Part shown: piece after piece, positions 30,354-40,509 of the stretch
How the letters are laid out: each line of letters begins with the position of its first letter
Position numbering within the stretch: position 1 is the stretch's first letter
DNA from: Candidatus Endomicrobiellum roisinitermitis
GTDB taxonomy: Bacteria > Elusimicrobiota > Endomicrobiia > Endomicrobiales > Endomicrobiaceae
DNA: 64,000 bases
Assembly (NCBI GenBank): GCA_031287855.1
Contig: JAITSL010000038.1
Location: 1-64,000, forward strand
Direction: 5' to 3'
Program-made: the position numbers and the translations under genes
The notes under the pieces: generated by a model
Databases searched by the model: none
Told to the model about the DNA's origin: nothing
The model's input: only the letters and a program-made list of their open reading frames with translations

Positions 30354-31493
30354 TTAAAACGTTATGTTTGTTCTAACACCAAATGTAAAAATATTTTTTG
30401 TTGTTGTCGTTTCGTTATTTAAAGAACCTGAATAAGGGCAGTCTACATATTGAATAATTGGACTTATATGTAAAGAATTATTCAACACATACTTATAATA
30501 AACCTCCGCTTGCGTTTCAGGCGTTTTATATGGATACTTTTCTATAAAATTTTGTCCAATAGCTATACCTAACACATCTTTTAATCTATTCCAGCCATTT
30601 CCATTTAATTGAACCCCTGCACTCCAAGATTTGTTACAGTAAGTATTTTCAACAATATAATAAGGACTATTACTATTTTGGTATCCTAATCTGCCGAACA
30701 ATATAACAGTTTTACTTAATGATTGGTCTAAGTTAAACCCAAAACCTTGTGCATATTCATTTTGAAAATTTTTCCACAAAAGAAAACGATAGTTTTCATT
30801 ATTACTAGGTTTATAAGTAACTTCAAAAAAATTGCTATTATTTTTACCAAGTTCAGACCAAATATGATCATCTCTACCAAAATACGCATAATTTAAATCT
30901 AAAAAAGTACAAATAGAATATTTTGCTCTTAAACCTAACGTATAACTTGGGAATGGCACAGCAGCATTATTTACAAACGCAGATGCTAAAAACTGATAAT
31001 TACCATCATTTGCAATTGTGTTAACGTCAAAATAAAGTGTGGGGTTTAACATACCAAAATCTATAGTCAATTTTTTATTAAACAGATTTTGTTCCCAAAG
31101 AACTTCAACTAATTCAGGGAAGACATTTGTCGAAATATTAGCTGTACCTACACAAGAATTTAAAGAACTGTATAGTAAAAATTTATCATTTAGACCCACA
31201 CCTTTTGTTACTTTAAAATGTGTACGTATCAAAGAATCTTCATTAACATGCTTAATTATGTACAAGCCTCCCAAAAAACTTCCGTCTACCACTTCTTGAA
31301 ATTTTTTTGTTATACGACTGTCGTCAATATTACGCCTGGGGCTACATTGTACAATAAAATCTAGATAACCGTTAACATCTAACCTTAAGCTAGACCAAAC
31401 CTTATCAGTTGCTGCCAAACTCTGCTTTGGTGTAACAAACAAAAAAAATAACAAAGTTACAATTATTACCTTTAATTTAACCATCTTTCCCAA
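30354..31493 (-). CDS. Predicted outer-membrane beta-barrel/porin-like protein
   Basis: Signal peptide; alternating strand composition; C-terminal TFGVRTNITF ending in aromatic Phe. Confidence 0.65.
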   Translation of the reverse strand: MGKMVKLKVIIVTLLFFLFVTPKQSLAATDKVWSSLRLDVNGYLDFIVQCSPRRNIDDSRITKKFQEVVDGSFLGGLYIIKHVNEDSLIRTHFKVTKGVGLNDKFLLYSSLNSCVGTANISTNVFPELVEVLWEQNLFNKKLTIDFGMLNPTLYFDVNTIANDGNYQFLASAFVNNAAVPFPSYTLGLRAKYSICTFLDLNYAYFGRDDHIWSELGKNNSNFFEVTYKPSNNENYRFLLWKNFQNEYAQGFGFNLDQSLSKTVILFGRLGYQNSNSPYYIVENTYCNKSWSAGVQLNGNGWNRLKDVLGIAIGQNFIEKYPYKTPETQAEVYYKYVLNNSLHISPIIQYVDCPYSGSLNNETTTTKNIFTFGVRTNITF

Positions 31494-31502
31494 TTTCTCT
31501 TT

Positions 31503-33239
31503 TTATTTTTTTTTATATGTCGTAGGACCATGTTTATAATTTGTATACTTTAACCAGTCCTGACTATAACCAACTTTTTGCGCCATTTTATTTTGTGAAT
31601 TTATAAAACCTTGATTATATTTAACATAAAGTTCAACAAAAAAGTTTTGCCAGTCTTTACGAACTTTTTCAGCATTCAAGTTTAAAGCTTTTGAAAATTC
31701 ATCTATAGCTTTTTTGTTATTTGTTTTCGCTAAACTTTGTAATTTGTAAGTTAAATCTTCCACCAACTCTTCAGAGCTTTTTTCATAACTAGCAGCTCTT
31801 TTTTGTATGTCTTTTATCATATAACTATACTTAATATTTGAATATTCGCCAATTAAATTATATGTCCACCACGCAGAGTTAGGATCATACTTTTTAGGAT
31901 TTGCATTAATATAAGATTGAGGAGTTTTAGCTATTGCAAGTGGCACAAAAACAGACTCGGCTGGAGTGTTTAAAGCTATCCAAGAAACTACATTTAAAGG
32001 AAAAGGTTGGCCAGATTTTAGTTGATTAATAAAAACGTACCCTGTATACAACATAGATATTGGTCTTTCCCAAGCACCTTCAAGTTTTATATTAGGATTT
32101 CCTACTACATCTCCGCTAAGATCTTTAGGACCTAAATATCTGTTAGGACATCCAAACGGACCAGCAGCAACACCTTTTGTTAAATCAAACTCCGTACCTT
32201 CATAATGATCTCTGTAAATCTTTTTTATGTCAGAAAGATCTAACTTTGCGTCCGGTCTAATAGAAAACGGGTAAGCTCTTGTCGTACCATCTTGTACCCA
32301 AGGTGAAAGCTTTAAAGAAGGTGCCACTAAAGAAAAAATTCTCCAAACTCTACGTAAAGAATAGTATGGATGGCTATACTCTCCTTTACTTACAGTTGTC
32401 AACCAATCCATTGGTTTCTTTTTGTTTTTAGGACTACGAATACCTGTACGCTCTACAACATCAAAAAGAGTTTTGCCATACATTTGATCTGGATTACCTG
32501 GTATTATGTCTCTTATTCTAAACTCATTAGCTGCAACAAAAAGTTCCCCATCTGGCACACGTTGGGCTACCCAAAGCCCACCAGTTCCTTCCGGGGAAGG
32601 AGCCATTTCTATAACCCAAGCTTCTTGAGAATCTGCTACAGGGAGAGTCTCTCCAGTGCCATAATATCCATACGTTTCTATAAGTTCGCCTATAAGTTGT
32701 ATGGCTTCTCTAGCTGTCTGACAACGTTCAAGTGCTACTCTGGAAAGCTCTGAGGAATAAAATATGCGTTTTTCAGGTTCTGGATTATTTGTAACTTTAG
32801 CACCATCTGTGCATTCTCCAAACATAAGGCCATACTCATTTATTATACCGTAATTACCATCTAAATATGCATATGTGTGTGGCACCTGAGGAATATAACC
32901 TAGAGGTATAGATTTTGGATACCCTGGATTAGCATAATCTGGAGAACGAGAAGGGTCCACTAAACGAGGCTCGGAAAAATCTTTAAATCTTGGGAGGTCT
33001 CCATTTGCTATTGCACTACCATGAACTGGTCTTTTTGCGTTTTTTGGCCAATCTTTAGCTGGGACATAAATAATACTTTGATCTGACAGGTCATTGTCGT
33101 CGCTATGAGCTACAAAAGTACTTCCATCTGTAGTTGCACCTTTTGTAGCAATCATTGTTGTGCAAGCATTTACAAAAGTGGGAGTATACAGACTAACTAT
33201 AAAAGATAACAAAATGCAAGACGAAAACAAACGCTTCAT
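31503..33239 (-). CDS. Exported C69-family dipeptidase
   Basis: Signal peptide, then ACTTMIATKGATTDGSTFVAHSDDNDLSDQ (Ntn-type Cys after cleavage); NYGIINEYGLMFGECTDGAK. Confidence 0.88.
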   Translation of the reverse strand: MKRLFSSCILLSFIVSLYTPTFVNACTTMIATKGATTDGSTFVAHSDDNDLSDQSIIYVPAKDWPKNAKRPVHGSAIANGDLPRFKDFSEPRLVDPSRSPDYANPGYPKSIPLGYIPQVPHTYAYLDGNYGIINEYGLMFGECTDGAKVTNNPEPEKRIFYSSELSRVALERCQTAREAIQLIGELIETYGYYGTGETLPVADSQEAWVIEMAPSPEGTGGLWVAQRVPDGELFVAANEFRIRDIIPGNPDQMYGKTLFDVVERTGIRSPKNKKKPMDWLTTVSKGEYSHPYYSLRRVWRIFSLVAPSLKLSPWVQDGTTRAYPFSIRPDAKLDLSDIKKIYRDHYEGTEFDLTKGVAAGPFGCPNRYLGPKDLSGDVVGNPNIKLEGAWERPISMLYTGYVFINQLKSGQPFPLNVVSWIALNTPAESVFVPLAIAKTPQSYINANPKKYDPNSAWWTYNLIGEYSNIKYSYMIKDIQKRAASYEKSSEELVEDLTYKLQSLAKTNNKKAIDEFSKALNLNAEKVRKDWQNFFVELYVKYNQGFINSQNKMAQKVGYSQDWLKYTNYKHGPTTYKKK

Positions 33240-33427
33240 AGAAAAAACCTCCTGCAATTATTTTTTAAACAAACAATTACTTTGGCTACTGGAATCTTTT
33301 TTATTTTTTCTACAACCGTTACAATTACCTTTTGTTATGCGCTTTATTAAAAGCACAACTGCTAAAACAATAATACTAACTATTATCAAATTCTGAAACA
33401 TTTTGCAATTACCCCCTCCCCTAATTT

Positions 33428-33624
33428 GGTCTAGTTTTAGAACCTTCTAGGAGTTACCTCAAAGAGCAGCTTATGAGCAATAAACATTTAATACTTCAAA
33501 TTAGCTCTGTTTGAAGCAAAATTCATTTATGTCTTTCTTGTATTTTCATTTTGCTAGTTTGCTAATTTGTTTAAATGTTTATTGCGATTGCTCTAGTAAC
33601 AGAGACAAGAGTCTAAACTAAACC
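33428..33624. repeat. Dispersed palindromic element, copy 3 (best preserved; similarity continues to about 33655)
   Basis: Terminal GGTCTAGTTTTAGA / TCTAAACTAAACC; perfect inner stem GCAATAAACATTTAA (33477-33491) with TTAAATGTTTATTGC (33571-33585); CAAATTAGC/GCTAATTTG; AGCAAAAT/ATTTTGCT. Confidence 0.9.
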
Positions 33625-33774
33625 ATTTTAACTGTTTCTATGTCAAGTGACTGTAAATCTCTTATGTGTTTGAATTTTAATTACCACACCTATATCGTCT
33701 TAAAAAAATTGACTTACAAACTGTTTTATTATAGAATTAAGTAGGTCTTTTTAAAACAAACGTTTTTTTTAAAA

Positions 33775-33859
33775 GCCGAGGTGGTGGAATGGCAGACACG
33801 CGAGACTCAAAATCTCGAGTCGCTTTGGCGGCGTATGGGTTCAAGTCCCATCCTCGGCA
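33775..33859 (+). tRNA. tRNA-Leu (anticodon CAA)
   Basis: Acceptor GCCGAGG/CCTCGGC; class II long variable arm; anticodon arm CGAGA-CTCAAAA-TCTCG; T arm ATGGG-TTCAAGT-CCCAT. Confidence 0.95.
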
Positions 33860-33879
33860 CATAAAATACACACAAAATA

Positions 33880-34713
33880 TCAATAAGTTGTTGACTCTTC
33901 AAGTATATATACTGTAACTTTCCTAAACATCCAAGCTTTTTCTTCTTTTTCATTGTTTACGCCTAAATCTATACGTTTACCTTTTATAAGATTGCCTGTA
34001 TCTCCAGCATACCCATACCCATACCCGGATATAAAAAGTCTCGTTTTTAAAGGTATTACTTTAGGATCAACAGCCACTATTCCTCTTTGCATTTTTTGTC
34101 CTAAAACTGTTACAGTACCATCTCCCCAAGCAAGAGGATCGCCTGGATAGTAGGCAGTTGCTATAACTTCAATTCTTTTCAATTTAGGTAGATCATAAAT
34201 TTTTTCTATATTATTAGATGAAGATAACAATACCACTCGACAATATTCTTTTGACACAATTTTCTCATCTACAACTTCTTCATTATGAAAAATATTATCA
34301 TAAAAAACTTGATTTATTGTCTTTCTAATATCTTTTTGCACACCTTTTTGCAATTCTACATTTCTTAAGTTTGAATTGTACTGCCTTTTCCAAATCACTC
34401 TAAATTGTACTTTTTCTTTTACTTGTTTTTGCTCTTTTGTAACACGAACAATTTTTATTTTTAAGAGAGGTTTAATTGGTTTTTCTAAATTGTAAGAAAT
34501 TATATCATCTTTGCTAAGTACAATATTGTTTTTAGCTAAAATATCTTTCAACGGTATGCTTTTATAAGGAATAACTTGGTAAATTTTATTGTCTACACTT
34601 ATATAAGCTTTTTGTCTATACAAAAAAACTGTAAACAAAAATTTTTGTAGCACAAATAAAAGTAGTGCCACAAAACTAAGATTCAAAATTTTCAAAATAG
34701 ATTTATTTTTCAT
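33880..34713 (-). CDS. 3D-domain (YabE/MltA-like catalytic fold) envelope protein
   Basis: N-terminal TM; C-terminal EVIATAYYPGDPLAWGDGTVTVLGQKMQRGIVAVDPKVIPLKTRLFISGYGYGYAGDTGNLIKGKRIDLGV. Confidence 0.85.
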   Translation of the reverse strand: MKNKSILKILNLSFVALLLFVLQKFLFTVFLYRQKAYISVDNKIYQVIPYKSIPLKDILAKNNIVLSKDDIISYNLEKPIKPLLKIKIVRVTKEQKQVKEKVQFRVIWKRQYNSNLRNVELQKGVQKDIRKTINQVFYDNIFHNEEVVDEKIVSKEYCRVVLLSSSNNIEKIYDLPKLKRIEVIATAYYPGDPLAWGDGTVTVLGQKMQRGIVAVDPKVIPLKTRLFISGYGYGYAGDTGNLIKGKRIDLGVNNEKEEKAWMFRKVTVYILEESTTY

Positions 34714-35305
34714 TTTCGCTTAAGTAAAGGCGCGCCCTAAACTTAACGCCAAGTTTTTTTGCTAAATCTTTAACTTTTGAGACATCAAAATCAGGAAATC
34801 TTACAGCAGTTATAATAACTTCTGGGACATATTTTTTTGCTTCCAAAATAAAATTTAATATTTCATCAAAAGATTTTTCTTTAAACATTGGTTTGTTTAT
34901 ATCATTATGTTCTTTAGGGCTAGACCCATTTAAACTTATTGAAATAGTATCAACTAAACCTTCTAAGTCTTTTAAAATATTTTTACCGTGATAATAGTTT
35001 GCAAGCCCTGCAGTATTGATCCTTACACTTACTCCTTGACCTTTCAACCATTTTGCAACTTCTTTTACAATATCTGGCTTAACTAAACAGTCTCCATACC
35101 CACAAAAAATTATTTCATTATATTTTTTAGGGTCATCAATTGAATTTATAATTTCTTTTACATTAGGCTCTTTATTTATCTTCAAATCGTTACCACAAAA
35201 TGTATTTTCCCATTTATGCTTTATGCAATAAGGACAGGACATCATACATTTATTTGTTATATTCAAGTACAATTTATCTTCAAAAACATAAGATATTTTA
35301 TTCAT
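34703..35305 (-). CDS. TatD-associated radical SAM protein
   Basis: CMMSCPYCIK CX3CX2C radical-SAM motif; adjacent to tatD; matches the known TatD-linked rSAM family by context. Confidence 0.85.
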   Translation of the reverse strand: MNKISYVFEDKLYLNITNKCMMSCPYCIKHKWENTFCGNDLKINKEPNVKEIINSIDDPKKYNEIIFCGYGDCLVKPDIVKEVAKWLKGQGVSVRINTAGLANYYHGKNILKDLEGLVDTISISLNGSSPKEHNDINKPMFKEKSFDEILNFILEAKKYVPEVIITAVRFPDFDVSKVKDLAKKLGVKFRARLYLSENEK

Positions 35306-36072
35306 TTAATTTCCTTAAATAAGCTTAAAGTGTTTTGACTTGTTACTTTTTCTATTTCATTTACATCCATATTTTTTATACTTGCAATTTCTTTTACAAT
35401 CTCTATCATATAAGAAGGTTCATTACGAGTTCCCTTATATTTTTGTGGAGCAAGATACGGGCAATCTGTTTCTACTAACAGCTTATCTATTTCTATGTTC
35501 TTAACAACTTCTTTTAAAATATCAGAGTTTTTATAAGTAATCGGGCCATCAATACCAAGATAAAAACCCAAATCAACAAAAATTTTTGCTTGTTCCAAAC
35601 TGCCAGAAAAACAATGTATAACACCTTTAGACATAAAAGACTGTTTTTTTATAAATTCAATCATGTCATCATAAGCGTCTCTACAATGTATTATAACTGG
35701 CTTACCATACTTTTTTGCAAGATCAAGTTGAACTTTTAAAGATTCCTTTTGAGCATCAATATTGTTTTTGGAATTATCATAATGATAGTCTAAGCCTATT
35801 TCACCAACAGCTACACATTTTTCATTTTGAATTAAAGTTTCTAATTTTTCATAGTCACTTTTAACACCTTTTAAAACATCGACAGGATGAATGCCAAAAG
35901 ACGCAAAAATATTATTTTGCTTTATAAGTTCTAGAGATTTATACCAATAACACATTTCACACGAAACTTCTATTAATCTACTTAACCCTGAATTAAAGGC
36001 CCTTTCTATAACATCTTCCCTATCGTTGTCAAATTTTACATCTGCAATATGTGCGTGTGTATCTATAATCAT
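35302..36072 (-). CDS. tatD: TatD family metal-dependent hydrolase
   Basis: MIIDTHAHIADVKFD, AVGEIGLDYH, VIHCRDAYDDM, LLVETDCPYLAP. Confidence 0.95.
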   Translation of the reverse strand: MIIDTHAHIADVKFDNDREDVIERAFNSGLSRLIEVSCEMCYWYKSLELIKQNNIFASFGIHPVDVLKGVKSDYEKLETLIQNEKCVAVGEIGLDYHYDNSKNNIDAQKESLKVQLDLAKKYGKPVIIHCRDAYDDMIEFIKKQSFMSKGVIHCFSGSLEQAKIFVDLGFYLGIDGPITYKNSDILKEVVKNIEIDKLLVETDCPYLAPQKYKGTRNEPSYMIEIVKEIASIKNMDVNEIEKVTSQNTLSLFKEIK

Positions 36073-36091
36073 TTCATTCTCTTTTAAATAT

Positions 36092-37624
36092 TTAAGATAT
36101 TCTAGGAAATAGTATTCCCGGGTTTTCAAGTTTTGAGCTTATAACAGAAAAACCATCAGCTGGGATATTAAAGTCAGCAAAATATTTTTTTGCTGTTTCT
36201 TCTATATTACCACTTGCACCTGTAGAAAGCCATATTTTTTGCGCAATTCCTGGCATAAAACACAACAAGTACATTGCAATAATATCAATAGCCTGTAAAT
36301 AAGAGTAAATACAAGAAGCCAATTTATATTTATCTATTTTTGCAAGTTTCCAAGGCGCATCTTGCTCTATTTGTTTATTTACAAAAGTAATTGCACTTTG
36401 TATGTTTTCGGAAGCTTTATGAAGTTGAATATTCTCCATATTATAAACAAAATTTTCTTTTAAAATGTCATTTATTTGCTTAGCAAGACACAAATTAGGT
36501 TCTGTTTGTGGAACAATGTTATCAAAATTTTTTTCTGCCATTTTAAGTGTTCTAGAAAGTAAGTTCCCTAGATTGTTAGCCAAGTCTGTGTTATATTTTA
36601 AAGTAAGCCCTTCCCAGGAAATATCTCCATCTGGACCTAAAGGAATAAGTGTAACTGTAAGGTATCTGGTAGAATCTACTCCATATTTATTAACCAGTTC
36701 TTCTGGAGAAATAACATTGCCTAAAGATTTAGACATTTTATTGCCATTTAAAGTAAAAAAACCGTGCGAATATATTTTCTTAGGAAGTTCTAGCTCTGCT
36801 CCCATTAAAATAGCCGGCCATATTACACTGTGAAACCATAAAATATCTTTAGCCATCAAATGCACATCTGCTGGCCAATACTTTTTAAACTCCTCATTAG
36901 GAAATCCTATTCCTGTCAAGTAGTTTATTAAAGCGTCAACCCACACATACACAGTTTGACTTTTATCAGAAGGTAAAGGTATACCCCAGTCTATAGCAGT
37001 TCTTGAAATACTTATATCTTCTAAGCCAAGTTTTAATTTGCCTATAATTTCGTTTTTTCGTTCTTCTGGTTGAATTTGTATATGTTCTTTATGAGTTAGA
37101 TCTGTTATTCTTTTTAAAAGTTTGCCACTAAATGTAGAAAGTTTAAAAAAATAATTCTCTTCAGCTTGCAAAACAGGTTTTGTTTTATGCAGCAAGCAAC
37201 AGCCATTTTCATCTAAGTCCTTAGCAGCGTAAAATCTTTCGCATTCGATACAATAGAGACCTTCATATTTTTTCTTAAATATTAGCTGCTTATCAAATAA
37301 TGTCTGTACTATGTTTTCTACAGATTTAAAATGTCGAGCCTCACTTGTTCTAATAAAGCCTGTATAAGAGATATTTAAAAGTTGCCAAGCTTCCTTAAAC
37401 TTTGCGCTCATTTGACTGCAAAGATCTTGAGGTAAAACCCCTTTTTCTTTTGCAGCTTTAGCAATTTTTACACCATGTTCATCTGTACCAGTAAGAAAAA
37501 ACACATCATAATTATTTAAACGTTTCCACCTTGCTAAAACATCTGCTGCAATTGTAGTATAGGAATGCCCTATGTGAGGTATATCGTTAATATAATAAAT
37601 TGGAGTTGTAATATAAAATTTCAT
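36092..37624 (-). CDS. metG: Methionyl-tRNA synthetase
   Basis: FYITTPIYYINDIPHIGHSYTTIAADVLARWKR; KMSKSLGNVISP. Confidence 0.97.
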   Translation of the reverse strand: MKFYITTPIYYINDIPHIGHSYTTIAADVLARWKRLNNYDVFFLTGTDEHGVKIAKAAKEKGVLPQDLCSQMSAKFKEAWQLLNISYTGFIRTSEARHFKSVENIVQTLFDKQLIFKKKYEGLYCIECERFYAAKDLDENGCCLLHKTKPVLQAEENYFFKLSTFSGKLLKRITDLTHKEHIQIQPEERKNEIIGKLKLGLEDISISRTAIDWGIPLPSDKSQTVYVWVDALINYLTGIGFPNEEFKKYWPADVHLMAKDILWFHSVIWPAILMGAELELPKKIYSHGFFTLNGNKMSKSLGNVISPEELVNKYGVDSTRYLTVTLIPLGPDGDISWEGLTLKYNTDLANNLGNLLSRTLKMAEKNFDNIVPQTEPNLCLAKQINDILKENFVYNMENIQLHKASENIQSAITFVNKQIEQDAPWKLAKIDKYKLASCIYSYLQAIDIIAMYLLCFMPGIAQKIWLSTGASGNIEETAKKYFADFNIPADGFSVISSKLENPGILFPRIS

Positions 37625-38442
37625 TTGCTGCCATTACCATTAGCATCTTTAATTTGCTCAATTTTAAATATTTTAAAAAACTTGTCACCAAAATCCACAC
37701 TTATGCGTTCTTTTATGCAGTCAATTGCAACTAGTTTACCTTTCCCGTCAGGAACAAAAACAATTGAACCTAATTCTGGCAACTTCTTTTTAATATTTTT
37801 ATAAGTGTCATTTTCATAAGCTATACAACACATAAGCCTACCACAAAGTCCAGAAAGTTTAGACGTGTTTAAAGATAAGTCTTGTTCTTTAGCCATATCT
37901 ATTGTTACAGAATTAAAATCTTTTAAAAAGCTCGTACAGCACAACACTTGCCCACAAGTACCTATACCACCTATCATTTTAGATTCATCTCTGACACCTA
38001 TCTGAACCATTTGTATTCTTGTTTTTAAAACATGTCCTAAATCTTTAATCAATCCCCTAAAATCAACTCTTGTTTCAGATGTATAGTAAACGAAAAGTTT
38101 TGAACGGTCAAAAGTGTAAGAAACACAAGTAAGCTTCATATCTAATTTATGTTCTCTAATTTTTTGCGATACTGTAACTTGAGCTCTCAAATTTCTTCTT
38201 TGATTATCAGCTAATTTTCTTTTATCATCATCTGTCACTTTCCTTAAAACTTTACCTAAAGAGTCTTTACCTTTTATAAAATCTTTAACTATTTCATACA
38301 CAACTCCATGCTCAGCACCGTGCTCTGTTTGAACTATAATTTTATCATTTAGTTTTAAATTAATTTTACCTGCATCTGCATATATTTTATCTTTTATTCT
38401 TCTAACCATTATTGCTACAATCACTGCCATAATAGTCTCCAT
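37621..38442 (-). CDS. ricT: PSP1/RicT-family protein
   Basis: GIGTCGQVLCCTSFL and LNTSKLSGLCGRLMCCIAYE; next to holB and tmk. Confidence 0.9.
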   Translation of the reverse strand: METIMAVIVAIMVRRIKDKIYADAGKINLKLNDKIIVQTEHGAEHGVVYEIVKDFIKGKDSLGKVLRKVTDDDKRKLADNQRRNLRAQVTVSQKIREHKLDMKLTCVSYTFDRSKLFVYYTSETRVDFRGLIKDLGHVLKTRIQMVQIGVRDESKMIGGIGTCGQVLCCTSFLKDFNSVTIDMAKEQDLSLNTSKLSGLCGRLMCCIAYENDTYKNIKKKLPELGSIVFVPDGKGKLVAIDCIKERISVDFGDKFFKIFKIEQIKDANGNGSK

Positions 38443-39398
38443 TAACTACTACTTTTTTTATTTAAATCATACAAGTCCAAAAACAAATTATCTAAAACTA
38501 TTTGCGCGTTTACATTCTTTAATATTAAAACTCTATACGTATTTAACAAATCTAAAGACTTTAAAGTTTCTTGTGGCAACACTCTAAAATCTTTTTTTGC
38601 TTGAGCAATCATACTATCTACACATTCTAAAGCACCATCTTTAGCAGCTTCTTTTGAAATTTCTAAAATATTTACAACTGTAAGATTTTCAGTTTTTAGT
38701 TTTTGCCACAAAGACGAATTTTCTTTTTGATTTTCTTCTAAAAGTTTTATTGCATTACTTAAAGAACCTTCACTAAGATTAGCAATTTCACTTGCACAGT
38801 CAAAATTTAAAGACTTGTTTAACATAAGCCAAGAACTTATTTCCTTTTGCTCTAGCGGAGAGAAAAACAACACTTGTGAACGCGATACTATCGTTTTAGG
38901 TATAGTTTCTTTATGCTTTGCAATTAAAATTATAACCGTATTTTCTGGAGGCTCTTCAAGCGTTTTAAGCAAAGAATTTGCTGCTGCAACGTTCATTTTT
39001 TCAGCTGGGTCAACTACAAAAACTTTCCATTTTGATTCGTGAATTTTGGTTGCAATCTCTTTTTGCATATATCTTAATGTTTCTATTTTTAATACTTTCT
39101 GTTTTTCTATATCTTCATCTTGAAGTTCTGCTTGTTTTATAAAATCTATAAAGTGTAGGTCTGGATTAACACCTTTTGATATTTTCTGACAAGATACACA
39201 TTTACCACAAGCACCAACACCTGTAGTCATAAAATCATTTAGTCTACAGTTTATCGTTTTTGCAAACTCTTGTGCCATTAAACGTCTGCCAACACCATCT
39301 TGTCCCATAAAAATATAAGCGTGAGCAATTTTATTATTTTTCATTTGCTCTTTAAGTACTCGCTTTACTTTTTTTTGTCCTAAAATATTATCAAACAT
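38442..39398 (-). CDS. holB: DNA polymerase III subunit delta'
   Basis: FDNILGQKKVKRVLKEQMKNNKIAHAYIFMGQDGVGRRLMA; AAANSLLKTLEEPPENTVIIL. Confidence 0.92.
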   Translation of the reverse strand: MFDNILGQKKVKRVLKEQMKNNKIAHAYIFMGQDGVGRRLMAQEFAKTINCRLNDFMTTGVGACGKCVSCQKISKGVNPDLHFIDFIKQAELQDEDIEKQKVLKIETLRYMQKEIATKIHESKWKVFVVDPAEKMNVAAANSLLKTLEEPPENTVIILIAKHKETIPKTIVSRSQVLFFSPLEQKEISSWLMLNKSLNFDCASEIANLSEGSLSNAIKLLEENQKENSSLWQKLKTENLTVVNILEISKEAAKDGALECVDSMIAQAKKDFRVLPQETLKSLDLLNTYRVLILKNVNAQIVLDNLFLDLYDLNKKSSS

Positions 39399-40036
39399 TA
39401 TAAAATCGCATCTATAATTTTTTTTATCACTTTATACGTCTGCTGTGGCGAATTTTGAGTTTTAGCTATCTTAATTCTGTTAGGATACTTTTTTGCTTGT
39501 TCTAAATATCCTTTTCTTACATCTTCGTGAAACTTTAAAGACTCTCTTTCAATCCTATCCCCTTGCAGGCCATAAAATTCTTTATTTAAATATTTAGCCC
39601 TATTTACCCCTTTTAGAGGATTAATATCTAAATATATAGTTATTGTTGGCTTAATTCCAAAAGAAGCAGCACTGTTAAGTTTATTTATTAGAGAAATGTT
39701 TAATTTTCTTGCATATCCTTGATAGGCTACAGTAGCATCTGTAAACCTATCACAAATAACAACTGCCCCTTTTTTTAGAGAAGGTATAATAAGCTCTCGT
39801 ACATGTTGAGCTCTTGCAGCTTCATATAAAAACAACTCTGCTTCTGATGTGAGATTTGAGTTTGGGTCTAAAATTATATTTCTAATATATTCTGAAAGAA
39901 CAGTCCCACCTGGCTCTCTAGTTAGTACAACACTATAGCCTTTTTGTTCTAAATACTTCTTTAAAAGTAGTGATTGTGTAGTTTTTCCAGACCCTTCTCC
40001 GCCTTCAATAGTTATAAAAGGATTTTTATTTTTCAT
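39398..40036 (-). CDS. tmk: Thymidylate kinase
   Basis: FITIEGGEGSGKTTQ; LTREPGGT; VICDRFTDATVAYQG. Confidence 0.97.
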   Translation of the reverse strand: MKNKNPFITIEGGEGSGKTTQSLLLKKYLEQKGYSVVLTREPGGTVLSEYIRNIILDPNSNLTSEAELFLYEAARAQHVRELIIPSLKKGAVVICDRFTDATVAYQGYARKLNISLINKLNSAASFGIKPTITIYLDINPLKGVNRAKYLNKEFYGLQGDRIERESLKFHEDVRKGYLEQAKKYPNRIKIAKTQNSPQQTYKVIKKIIDAIL

Positions 40037-40433
40037 TTTTATACAAAATACCGTTATTTAAAGTTTCATCGTCATTGCATATTTGTTCTTCAGACAAACT
40101 CGTTTCTAATAACTCTATCAACACATCATTTACTAATATTATTGCACACCTACAACCTTTTTTAAGCGGCTCATAAAGTGGCCTTACTATTTCTTTGCCT
40201 TTTAGAGCTTCTTCTTATATCGTTAACTTTAAAAGCAATGTGCATGTTTTCTCTAATCCTTTTATTTAAGCTAGACCCTTCATCAAAAGCATGATACTGT
40301 AATAAAGTCCTAAAGAATTTATACCATCTTGTGTGTACATCTTAATATAATGGAGCATATTTTGACTTATCAGTTATTTGATTTTTTTTACAGATACACC
40401 TATATGAAAAAACTCTAACTTATCAAAATCCAT
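40026..40433 (-). pseudogene. Degraded VOC/glyoxalase-fold-like gene
   Basis: Fragments in different frames: MDFDKLEFFHIGVSVKK; MHIAFKVNDI; EALKGKEIVRPLYEPLKKGCRCAIILVNDVLIELLETSLSEEQ. Confidence 0.6.
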
Positions 40434-40509
40434 ATAACCTCCCAACCGACATGCATTTAATTATATAAAAATGCTACAATACAAACAAATTAACTTTTTG
40501 GGGAAAGCG

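Noticed and set aside
11190-33624. Reading the dispersed element copies as a CRISPR array
   Set aside because: Copies are ~10-20 kb apart, ~200 bp long and self-complementary; no direct repeat-spacer layout and no cas genes.
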